Shown piece by piece: positions 33,532 to 44,092 of a stretch of 64,000 nucleotides of DNA. The DNA comes from Trichosporon coremiiforme (taxonomy: Eukaryota > Basidiomycota > Tremellomycetes > Trichosporonales > Trichosporonaceae). The notes beneath the pieces are model-generated. The model was not told the origin of the DNA. It worked only from the letters and a program-made list of their open reading frames with translations, and did no database searches. The stretch is taken from positions 682,001 to 746,000 of the forward strand of contig BCJJ01000022.1 of NCBI GenBank assembly GCA_039545355.1, read 5' to 3'. Position 1 is the stretch's first letter. Each line of letters opens with the position of its first letter. Made by a program: the position numbers and the translations under genes.

Positions 33532-34198
33532 GATTGCAGTTAAGCTTGACGCCGATTGGAGAAGCAAGTGGTTTTATCTAAAGGTGTGGTAGGGTGGCGA
33601 GTCTAGCAGTACTTGCTCACAGAGTCGAGGTTGACACGGAGATTGACTCGAGTCGAAACAACGATGGGGCGGGGTAAGCAAAGTCGACGGGCTAGAATCG
33701 AAGTTACACGCGACTTAGCTGTCGGTGTAGCCTTTTCCAGTCTGGTCTATTCCTAGAGTCGTCTGCCGGGAGCGGGAGACGGTCGAGGATGTTTTATTGA
33801 CGACGACGAGAAAGTCGATGCTGTTGCTGTCTGGAGTTTTACTCGATTGGACGTTGAGGGCCTCCCAATCTCCAGACTGTCCACGGCCCGGCCGAGTCAA
33901 AATGTTCGGCTCAGCCGGGCTAATCAGTGATTAGCTTCTGATTAAGCTTGTGTGCGGGGCACAGGCGCAACGAGATTAGAAAACTCGGACCGCGCTTCAT
34001 TACAATCAAAATTGAACGGGAACAAAGCCACGCGATGGGCATCGATCTGAAGTCGGCTTTGGCCCCGCTGTGGAGGTTGGTCGCCACTGGGACAAGATTT
34101 CGAGACTGGAGACGCGCGCGCTCCGAACGCCAAAACAATCCAGGCCGCCGGCTCTTGTTCCTCGCACTCCCACCCCACTTCCGACCACGACACTTATT
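33532..34198. promoter_or_regulatory. Divergent promoter of ILS1 and the AIR-like gene
   Basis: No supported gene. An inverted stretch at 33919-33945 (gctaatcagtgattagc, then ttctgattaagc) forms the near-palindrome gctaatca-g-tgattagc. Otherwise nothing stands out. Confidence 0.45.
33919..33935. repeat. Short perfect inverted repeat GCTAATCA-G-TGATTAGC
   Basis: An 8-base arm with a single central base, 264 bases upstream of the AIR-like start and 388 upstream of the ILS1 start. It could be a homeodomain-like or dimeric factor site (TAATCA cores), but this is only a suggestion. Confidence 0.5.
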
Positions 34199-36369
34199 AT
34201 GGCTCGTGGGAAAGGCAAGAATAGGAAAAGGTCCTTGGATCTCTCGTCCGTCGGCGAGAAGTCTGCCTCGGCGCCGTCATCTGGTGATGAGAAGAAGAGG
34301 CGCAATCGTCGCAAGGCGAAGATCGCTCTTACGGAACCGGAGCCGACTCTTAACCCGGCGGCCGACTTCATCGACCTCAGCAAGAGCACACCGGACATTG
34401 ATTACGTCGATCTTAGCAAGAGCTCGCCGAGGAGTGAGGCTATGGACCTCTGCAATGAGTCGGAGAGCGACGCCAAGACCGCCCCGGCCGAGAGCAGCAA
34501 GCAAGCGATGGAGCGCACCCCCGATGCGAAGGGGAAGAGCCGCGAACCGTCCTTTGGGATCGACACCAACCCGGGTCCAGCTCCCGACTACCACCCGTCT
34601 GCGTTCACGCCAATGAAGTCCCTCCTGTCCAGCTTTGTGCAGAACGACGACGATGACGATGCAGAGGACGGCGAGCTGGTCGAGACTGGAGCGAAGGAGC
34701 TCCAGATCGGAAAAGGCAGGAACAAGAAGCCGATTCTGATAGACATCGACGTCGAGCCGCACCCCGAGACGGAAGCGAAGCTGGACGGAGAACGTGCTGA
34801 GAAGGACAAGGCAGATGCGGAAGAGGAGCATGCTGGCGATAAGAGCGGACTCCTGCTTCCGGAGCACGTCCGTCTCATGGAGAGCGATGAGGAGGGTGAC
34901 CCGATCGAGGACTCCTTCGTTGGACCTCAGGACGGTGTGCACGTCGTCGACGACAGCAACGCCAAGGTGAGCTTCAGTTCCTTGTTCATAGCTGACATCA
35001 GGCTGTTTCGCGGTACTTCAATGAGCTGGACGAGGACGAGGCTGCCTTCCTCGCGGCCGCCGACCAGCGTCAGGTTTGTCGTCGCTGCAAGAAGACGGGG
35101 CACAAGGAGGCGCAGTGCCCGCATATCATCGTAAGCTAGTAGAGATCGCTGGTATCTGACGCCCAGTGTACTACGTGCGGTGCTATGGACGAGCACGACC
35201 GGAGAGACTGTCCTTGGGGTATCGTGTGCTTCGGGTGTGGCAAGCGCGGACACCGGAAGCAGGATTGTCCCGACCCTGCCTCGCGCACGGCACGGATACG
35301 AGGCTGCAACCGCTGCGGCCTGCGCGACCACATGGAGAACGTAAGCTGAGCGTCGACGAATCTTGAGCTGACGTCAGACTTGCCCTCTTATCTGGCGAGT
35401 TTACGTGTACCGCACGCCGTCGGAGCGGGACCATAGCCTGGAAGAGCGCGATGCCGCAGAGGGATGGACGAAGGAGGCTGTTGGCGGTAACCCGGAGACC
35501 AAGTGGTGCTACAACTGTGCCATGGTGAGTTAATGTTTTGTCGACCACAACTGACAGACCAGGACGGACATCTTGGTGACGACTGCGGCAAGCGGCGCGG
35601 CAGTTTAGCGCGACCAGTGCTCCAGAGCGCGTTTAGCGAGGTGATTGCGAACCGAGGACCCTTCGCGTCCTTCCCGCGAAGACAGGGAAAGCACCACCGC
35701 TTCGACGATCTGCCAGAGGAGACGTCCTACTCCAAGTTCGGAGGAGCGAACCCCGGTCGTCGGGGACGGGAGAAGCAGCAGCAGAGGCATCGCTACGCCG
35801 ACCGACGGAGCGGGACGGACAGCGACGACTGGTTCTCTCGTCGGCGCGACCGATCCCGATCACCAGACCGGCGACCATGGGACCGTGGAGGTCGTGGCCG
35901 CGACGACCGTCGTGATGACCGCCGCGACAGCCGTGGCGGTCCAATCAAGTTTGGCCGCATGAGCCTCCCCGGATCCTCGAGCGGGAAGGATGGAAAGGGC
36001 GGACTGCTCCAGCAAGCTCTGCATAACGGGCAGAAGCGGCGCCGGCAGCCGTCCCCGCGCCCAATGCGGGATTGGGACTCGGACTCTAACTCCAGCGGCG
36101 GCGGGTTACGTATCCGCGGCCGGGGCAGTGATCGCGAGCGCGACATGGAGCGCGAGTGGCGCGCCTCGGGCGCTGGCGGTGGCAACGTCGCTGATTGGGG
36201 AGATGACTATGACCGCATGATGCGCGACCGCCGCGATGGACGCGACTTGCGCGACGACCGGCCGCGGAACGGCCCTTTCCGCTCTGGCGGTGGCCGGGGT
36301 GGTCGCGGGGGCGGAGGCGGTGGCCGCGGCGGCGGAGGCGGCGGGCAGCGCTACAGGGGCGGCTACTGA
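34199..36369 (+). CDS. AIR1: AIR1/AIR2-type zinc-knuckle protein of the TRAMP complex
   Basis: Air proteins are the RNA-binding subunit of TRAMP, the nuclear polyadenylation complex that feeds aberrant RNAs to the exosome. Exons 34199-34966, 35002-35130, 35167-35340, 35378-35524 and 35563-36369 all end in phase 0 and give 674 residues, roughly twice yeast Air2. Five CCHC knuckles are visible: CRRCKKTGHKEAQC, CTTCGAMDEHDRRDC (one residue longer), CFGCGKRGHRKQDC, CNRCGLRDHMENTC and CYNCAMDGHLGDDC; the exons cut between knuckles. The N-terminal ~250 residues are acidic and contain repeated DLSKS units. The C-terminus is Arg/Ser/Asp-rich and ends with an RGG-type Gly/Arg tail. That long RGG tail is extra relative to budding yeast Air2. 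Confidence 0.88.
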
Positions 36370-39300
36370 GCTCACCGCTCCTCTCCAGCCAACTCCAAAC
36401 TTTGACTCTAGGTCCATGTTTATCCTCGAGCGATGAGAGAGAGCGAGAGATAAGTGAGCCTCGTTGACGCCCGCGTATCGCCTAGGAAACCCGTGAACCC
36501 GGCTTTCCGACCAGGGCGATCTTTTTTCGCCGTGATCCCGCCATCTGCGCGATGCGGCGGCAGTGTAACCCGAACCCAGACATAGCTGTACGCATACTTC
36601 ATGCCATGCCCTAGCTCTTCATTCAATCCTGTGACATGCATGTCGCATGTTACGGCGCACGATGCCGCGGTCTGGACCCAGTTCTAAGATATCTCCAAGA
36701 CAGCGCTGGAGCGATGCTGAGTGACGCCGAGCCAAGCGCCGACACCCGAGCATGAGCATGAGTGCCAAGGCCGTAAAGATCAGTCAGCAACAGCAACGAG
36801 GTGCGAGTCCGCCCGATATCCTGAAACCCGGAACACGGGCTTGACGAGGCCTAGCCTGACTCGCCATCGACGGTGACGAGGTCCGAGTACCAGTGGGGCC
36901 TGTGGCAGGTGTCTGTGGCAGTGTGTCTGTGTGAGTTGGCCACGTCCGTGAGCGACATCAACCCTGGTCACTGCCGGTCCAAGCGATAAACGTGCGTGAA
37001 CGCGCTCCGGACGTGCTCTGGACGTGCTCACTGCTCCGCCTTGAGCAGGGATCAAACGCACTGACTACACAAGGGAGCTGGCCATCAGCCAGAATTTCGG
37101 CTGCTGACCGCTGACGAGAGAGAGTGCCAAGTCCCGGCCGAACTCCGTTACCACCGCCAGTCATCGGGAAAGGTCTACGCTCACACTCCCAATCGTCCCT
37201 CTGGGTCTTACGATAGTGGTCCGGTGAGTTTCCCTATCCAAGGAGGAAGATGACACCTTCATGTGACTTGGGCGACACGAGTCAGCAACAAACAAACACA
37301 TGGACAATGGGATCTGGACAATCACACTCAACTCCAGGGCCCTTCAAGGCCTTCGGACCAGCCTCCTCCCGGTCTCAAACTGCCGGTCCTCCAGAGATCT
37401 GGCTCACACAGGCTTCCATGCCATATTCCACACTGATCTCCATAACGTCAAGGCTACGCATGCTGTCCCCGCCTGTCGGACGGTGGGACACGGACATTCG
37501 GACAAAGAGCCACCTGCATAGGGCCAGGGGACGGGGTATCACACAGAGTCGCTATGGCTCGTCGTGACTGGTGGCTTTGGCGTTTGTCTGCGCGGTCTGG
37601 CTGACAGGTAAGAAGGAGGCGTGTGCGCGAGTGTGCGTTGTGACGAAGGTTTAAAGGGGAGGACAACGAGGGCCCGCGGGGCGCCTTAGTCCAACAACAA
37701 ATGGTGCCCCTATCCGGCTCCGGCGCCGTAGTTGCGTTGATTAAGTGCCTAGCAGTCTTCTGTCATGTTGTTTGTTGTACTCGTGTGGCATGCCGCGTGC
37801 CGCCGGCTATGCTGGTCAACCATGCGATCGTGACCAGTGATGAACATGGGGTTGCCCATTGTCTTCTGCAAGGCTATGAGGGCTATTCTTGTCCGTTCGT
37901 TGGACTGGGGAGCCAATCTCACACCTCTCTGAGCCGACCAATGCAAAGGCGCGAGGCAGTCAACACACGCACCATGAGCTCGGCCGCCAAAGACAACGCA
38001 CAGACGGGTATACACCCCTCAAAGCACTGTGCGTCGGCACCAGCGGCGGCGCACGGCTTGGCGTGTCGAGGAGTGTGCGCGGCCGAGACTCTTCGTAGGC
38101 GAGGTAGACGAGCTCGCTGCTTTCAGATACTCATGAACGTGTGTCTTCGAAGTTGGTCATGACGTCTGTGTCGTGTGCTTCATCTTCGCAGGCTGCTTCG
38201 ACCCCCTCCGGTGTGACACGTGACGCGCCCTCGAGTCTCCGTCTTTGCCGGGCGTCGCTGCAGCGTCGTCTCGCGTTGCTTCGGGAGAACTATGACGTCT
38301 CCGCAACGCTACGGATGCATGCGAAGCCTGCTGAGAAGCTGGGCAAGCGGGTCCAGAAGAACGGACGAGGCTGACAAAGACGGAACCCTCTCGTCGAAGC
38401 ATGGTGCAGTCCAGACTTGGTTCTGCGAAGCAATCCATTCGGGCAATGATTCCAACAATGACGACAGGACGGTTACGTCGGTGGCAACGCTCGGCGGTCC
38501 ACCGACAACATACCGACATCATACCGACGAGCGGTGTCACAATAACCCGACCCGGTCGGTTGGCCTGCATCGGGCGACCAACTCAACTCGGCACATCGGT
38601 ATGACACCGAGCGAGACGTCAGTACGGTCCGCGGAGCAACTCCGCATACCCCACACCCATGTCCATACCCCAACGACATGCCGGGTTATGTATCGGCACC
38701 CCAAACATCGGGCATCGGCTCATTGCTCCGGCTGTAATCCATGTAGCTCCCCATTGACCGGTCTCAGAATTCACCGGCCTCACAATCCGTCAGTAGATCA
38801 GTCACGGTCTTTGAACTTGAGGGCTGATGGGATCATGATTCGGTCATTTCGTCGGTCTGTCGGCTTGAACACTCTCGGATCTCTCGGGCACTTGCCTTCG
38901 GCGGCCACCACACGTCAGCGCTGCCCTCTAAGATTCCGGGTATCAGCATTCTCCAAGATCCCAAATTCGGAACTGGCCTAATGGTTCATGGGACGCACTG
39001 CGTCGGGCAAGACGCCTACACTGCAGCGGCGGACGCCGCACTAGCCGATGTCCCTTAGTCACACCTCTTACCGGCGGCATAGTACCCGACCCAAGCCAGG
39101 TGTTAGACCCGATCCATCGTCACTCGTGTGAGGCGCTAAGATACCCATTCGTACCGTCGGCTTCTTCGGTCGTCGGACGGGGTAGAGATCTGCTGAACCA
39201 GAAGTTGGGGACTGCGTCCGGTTCATACCGAGATGACGGTTGATGGCGTGTTCCCCGAAGCCTGTGCAGAAGCAGTCCAGTCAGCATTGCTTGGCGTGGG

Positions 39301-39714
39301 AGGATGGGAGGATGGGAGGATGGGAGGAATGGCGGCTGTGGCGGCTTCGAGTGGTGTATGTGGCTGGCGAGCCTCGACTCACGCAATGAAGCCCATGCTC
39401 AGCGCCCGTGCAGCACATCAGTTCTGGATCGCTCGCTTCACAGGCCAGCGTGCATAACGTGGCTACAACTGAGGGCACGCTTCAAGCGCAGATTACAACT
39501 GGGATACAACAGAAATTGTCCGGAAGGAGAGCGATTCGGGATGGTGACGGGGGAAGTATACAACTCTTGGATCATTATAAGGGCGTTATAAGTGACGTAG
39601 CGTAAAGTGAGGTGTGGTGGATGGGGTGGTGGGATGAATGCGTGTATGCTGTGAAGCGCCTTCCTTCGTGTCTTCGTTGTTCTCGACCAGTAATGAACAG
39701 AGCAGTGCGCTTGA
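36370..39714. other. Gene-poor stretch (3.3 kb), no supported gene
   Basis: Open frames here (largest 253 codons at 38220-38981) lack the G/C third-position bias of all surrounding genes and contain no recognisable protein sequence. An aggatggg array lies at 39301-39324. Composition is less GC-rich than the exons. No transposon ends, long repeats or tRNA seen. Confidence 0.55.
39301..39324 (+). repeat. 8-base tandem repeat AGGATGGG x3
   Basis: Three perfect copies followed by an imperfect fourth (aggaatgg), about 390 bases beyond the stop codon of the Cys-rich orphan gene. Confidence 0.85.
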
Positions 39715-41144
39715 TCACGCACTGCGGCCGCCATCCAAGCGCATCGGCACTCCGGTGGTGCGCGATGCATCAGTGGGGCGGAAGTTGATGGGCGACAGAG
39801 ACCACGGTCCCCTCCACTCACCCTGCCAGTAGCGATCCTGGCTGGTGGAGTACGGTCCCCAGGCGAGGTCGAGGCGCGAGTGGTGCTGGGCTATCGGCGT
39901 CGACACCGGGGGGCAGACAGGATCCGGACCGTCGCCGCGGAAGTTGACGACTTCGCCAAACTTCGCATCGAACCAGGCCAGAGCTGACTCGATCTCCGCA
40001 TTGCGCTGGGTAGTGCGGTCGACAGTGCGCTCCTGGCCTTTGATGACAGCCTCATAGAGGGGGTCGGTGCGTCCGGTCTCGTGGTGGTCTATTGTTGTTA
40101 GCTTTGGCTCAGACACCCAAGGGCTCTCGTGGGCTGTGCGCGCGCGACAGCGATCAAACTCACAGCCAAGGGCGCAATAGCGGCTCATCCTAGGGTGGTA
40201 CACCGGGTTCGTGCATCCGGTCTTGTCTTCGTTGACGCCAGTGCAGGTGTGCTGCGCATGTCAGCAAACATGCATGTAGTACCTCACGGTGTGAACTCAC
40301 CTCAACGCAGAAGCTAGAGCCCGGAGCTTGCTCGCCCATGCAGGCACCCAAAGGTTCGATGCAGCACTGTTCATGTCAGAACCCATGTTCGCCACCCTGA
40401 GCAGTTGATACTCACGATGGACTCCTGCCAGGTCTTGCCGTTGCGACCAGGCATGGCATAAGCCAGTGTCGGAAGCCGGGGAGCAACGACGCGGCGTGCT
40501 TTCACGATCTTGCCCGTGACCTTCTTGATGCGAACCTCGACGACCTCAGCGTCACTGACAGCCGCCTCGGGCATCTCAGCTGACTTGTGCTTCGGCGTGT
40601 GGGGTGGCGTCACCGTGACGGCGACAGCCGTAGGAGGTGGAGGCGGTGGAGGCGGAAGGGGCTTCTGACGCTGATGGTTCAGGCTGAGGCGTCTGTGGGT
40701 TGCGCGGTTGAGCCTGCGACGGGGCTTGATCAGCGGAGGAAGGACGGCAACAGCCGGGCGGCCTTGCTTGTCGGTCTCAGAGTCGGGCGGAGATGGGGGA
40801 CCGGTCATGCTTGGCGGGCGGTGCATCTTGGGAATCTTCTCCCTGGCAGTCCTGGGCGACTGGCACCAGGAGGGGCCGGCGAGCTTCGCATCCTGGGCTG
40901 AGACGGGGTGCTGGTTGATGCTCGAGGAGACGAGTGCCGAAGCCAACTCGTTGACAGTGATGACACCCGAGGATGAGACAACCGCCTGAATCGGGGTCGT
41001 CGAAGTCGAAGGCCGAGCCGAAGTGGCAAACAACTGAGGCGTAGGGCAGCACGTACGTGCTTGTTGTTGTCTTGGGGATGTGATCGACCGAGGCGAGGAA
41101 GTGGATACCACGGTCGACGTGGGGGACAGAATCGGTGTGCTCAT
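39715..41144 (-). CDS. Orphan protein: Pro/Ser-rich N-terminus and Cys-rich C-terminal module
   Basis: Not recognised. Exons 41144-40416, 40366-40301 and 40251-39715, all phase 0, give 443 residues. The start is the first in-frame ATG (MSTPILSPTSTV). Residues 1-240 are Ser/Thr/Pro-rich with a polyproline run (KPLPPPPPPPP) and basic patches (LIKPRRRLNRATHRR). The short middle exon and the start of exon 3 bring ten cysteines together in ~65 residues: CCIEPLGAC, SSFCVEHTCTG, KTGCTNPVYHP, RYCALGCEFDRC. After that the chain is soluble, with the motif IESALAWFDAKFGEVVNF. There is no signal peptide, so a metal-binding role is more plausible than a secreted disulphide protein. A 33-base in-frame segment with splice signals (about 40111-40079) may be an optional intron. 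Isolated in a gene-poor region. Confidence 0.6.
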
Positions 41145-42020
41145 TCCTTTGGGGGAAGGCGGTTGAGAAAGGAGCACAATGATGGGGGATGCCCGAAGGA
41201 TGATGCGCTGGCGAGCCGTATATGCAGGCGGCGTGCTCGCTGCGCGGAGGTGAGAGGGCGAGAGTGATGGGCTTGGCGGAGGGAAAGGAGGCCGAGTGGA
41301 GGAGTGCGAGGCCGTGTGTGTGATAGTGTATGCAGCTGGGACGGTGGGATCTCAAGCTAAGGTCACGGGGGAGATGGCGAGGCAGACGCCGTTATTTAAG
41401 GACCGGTTGGAGCGTTCCCTGCCTATAGTGTTATCGCGAGGAGGTGATGGTGCTGTTGTTCTTGTGGCAGGATGAGCGGCGAGGGATGTTGTTCGCTGCA
41501 AGGTGATGAGGGGACAGCGGTAGTGGCGACGCGTTGATACTGTTGGCGAGGGACAATGAGATATGCAGAGGAAGATATACTTTTGCGGTGGACCGGCGTT
41601 TTCTGGGCCGAGCATGTAGTATGGGCCGCCCGGTGCTGGCCGCTGCCGCACTGCCGCTAGCGGGCAGTATCGCGGTTGACACGGGCTAGCAGCAGTCAGG
41701 CGGCGGAGCGACGGGTCCACGCCTCGTGCTGGGCTGGCGCGTTGGGAGACTGGGACGCACGCGGACGGTCGGAGGAGGAGAATGCCCGGCCAAAGTCAGC
41801 TGGGCCTGGGTGCTGATGCTTCTCAGCTTGCATGGCTCCGCGGTACCAGCAATGGGGGGCGCTCGGGCGTGGAGCGTGGACTCTTGGATGGCCTGGCCCC
41901 GATGGTCTGGGCCGCGCCGAGTCGAACGCCCTCTGCGCCCTGCGCCCTGGGCGGTGTGGCCCGTCTGGCGTGCCATATGTGCGCGGGCGTTCGCATCGCC
42001 AGCGCTCGCACGGACGCGCT

Positions 42021-42047
42021 CCCACCGATCCCACCGATCCCACCGAT
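42021..42047 (+). repeat. 9-base tandem repeat CCCACCGAT x3
   Basis: Three perfect consecutive copies, in GC-rich noncoding sequence. Confidence 0.9.
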
Positions 42048-43988
42048 CCTCCCAGTGCTATGCCATGCTGTCTGACCGCTATCGCTCACTGAATCACTGT
42101 CCCAGGCCCGCAGCACTGGCACATTAGCCGTACTCGCAGCCACCCACTCACCCCGCCCAGCCTCATGAACGCCAGCTGAGCCAGCCGGACGCCGGACTGA
42201 ACCATCCGCTCTCTGCATAGACCCCGTTCCTGCAAGTCCCCAGCCTCAGCGCTTCAGCATTGACTCCAACTACGCGTTTCACTGCAGTCTGGGCCATGGA
42301 CGCCTGTGAAGCCCCACCGCTGCCCCGCAGGGATCTGGTCTCAGCGCTCCCACTACTGCATCTAGAAACGGGAGTACCGTCTTGCCGTCTGCTTTCAGCA
42401 TGTGCACGCAGTTAGTCTACCATTCTAAGGCTACGGCTCACTCGGGGGTACACACAATGAGCGTTACACCATCGCGCAGTTTGGTCAGAACCGATTCGGC
42501 CTATTGTTTGACTTGCACTTACATGCCATCGGTCTAGCAATGCATCAAGAGCTGACCGCAACTAAGATCGAGCGCTGGGGAATAGTCGGTCTATTCTTGT
42601 AACGCGGGTCAAGGCAACAACCGCACAACACGGACAGCGGACGCTTGTTGTTTCGCGTTTCGAAGCCGTGTGACGTATGACGCAGGCACCCGCTGGGCCA
42701 TGGGTCGCCGGACCGCCAGGTTTCTGGCTCTTCGAACCATTCGGTGGGTGGCGACACTACCGACTGCCATGGCTGGACTCAAAGTGAGTGTCTGTGCACA
42801 CGAGTTCGGCCCTTCATCGGAGACTGCACTTTCGCTTATTATCGGTTATGGGGACGAATGTCCGACTTCTGCCGATTGTTATCAGCCTTAACTCTGGAAA
42901 GAAGATGGGTCCAGCATGCATGGCCTTCTTCGTCGGAGCATTGCTCAGAGCTTGATGGAACGAGTCGTTCCCGGCCCGCCGCATCGGTCATCACTACTGC
43001 GTGGGTCGATGTGATGCTGACCTAATATGTGTGATCTGTCGTGACCACGGCGCAACAAGTGTCAACAAACGTGCACACTGCATCAACGTCACTAGTCGAT
43101 GCGCCATCGACGCCGCTCTCATACGGTGCACTCAGCCTAGCTCATATGGTTCACTCTGCCTCAAACTATAAGTGCCGGCGCAACGTGGCTAAGTCAGTGT
43201 CAATTGCATGCAGGCAACCCCGCGTCTACACATGCATAAGTAGAATGTTTCCGATCATTGTACTCGTCGCATTGAGACGGCGAGACCGGGGGCGCTCGGC
43301 GCTGTGTATATGTGTATGATGCATGCACTATGTGCGTGCAGTCGTGTGTAGGCGTTGTGTGTTTGTCGCCATCGCAGTCACGTTAGTCACTGGCGGGCTC
43401 TGGACCCAAGCAGCTGCTCCAGGGGTGACCCACAAACGGAAACGCCACAATCCATCTGGCGCACCAGGCTAGACGACGCCGCTGCATAGCATGCTTAATG
43501 CACCATTGTCACTCCGCCGCACCTCACATGCACACATGTTGGGCCGCCTTAGAGCGGACCCGTCTCCGCTCCAAAGGCTGTCTGAGGACGGAAAGCAAAG
43601 CCCGGTGTGCCCTCGAGATGAGTCGAAACGATCTCGCGCGCATCACACAGCTGCGCAGAGTTATTCCCTCAGATCAGCAAACGCGCCGCTCATCGATTCT
43701 GTTTGCTTCAGCTCCATGACAACGACTCCTACCGAGCAGACGATCAAGCCAGCTCTGTTCCGCCGGGTGTAAATGCTTCCTGCTACCGACGGAACCACGA
43801 TCTCAACCGTGCTAACTCCCAAAGCACTCCTCGCATGCATGACAATTGCATTTCGACCCGAAACGTTGTTAGTGCCACCGTGCCTTCTCCTCCGGGTGAG
43901 GGCGCCATGCGAGGGACACATGGCCTGACGTAGCCGCCCATCACGTGATAGGTTCGGTGCGGACACCGGACATGACACCCTCTGGAGG

Positions 43989-44006
43989 CTCTGGAGAATT
44001 CCAGAA
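43989..44006 (+). promoter_or_regulatory. Heat-shock-element-like motif upstream of AHA1
   Basis: The bases CTC-tg-GAG-aa-TTC-ca-GAA form four alternating 5-base units of the nTTCnnGAAn type, two of them perfect and two with one mismatch, ending 86 bases before the AHA1 start codon. Hsf1 sites have this layout and AHA1 is a known heat-shock gene in other fungi; binding here is an inference. Confidence 0.5.
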
Positions 44007-44092
44007 ATCATCATCGCAAGCCCCGCGCACTCGTTATCTCGGCATTGCTTGCTTCGCAACGTCTTACACCACCGTCGAGCACGTCGAGCAAA

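Larger units (their letters stand above)
41178..44092. other. Gene-poor stretch (2.9 kb) upstream of AHA1
   Basis: No gene is supported. The GC-rich part (41690-42130) has overlapping open frames on both strands that look compositional. A nonamer array lies at 42021-42047. The AHA1-proximal part has a heat-shock-element-like motif at 43989-44006. Confidence 0.5.

Noticed and set aside
37701..38162. 153-codon open frame with many cysteines
   Set aside because: Codon use unlike genes here and no supporting signals; looks like chance.
38220..38981. 253-codon open frame in the gene-poor block
   Set aside because: No local codon bias, random-looking composition, no splice-linked neighbours.
41686..42127. 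Overlapping GC-rich open frames on both strands
   Set aside because: All frames are open because of base composition and a 9-base repeat; none shows protein-like sequence.
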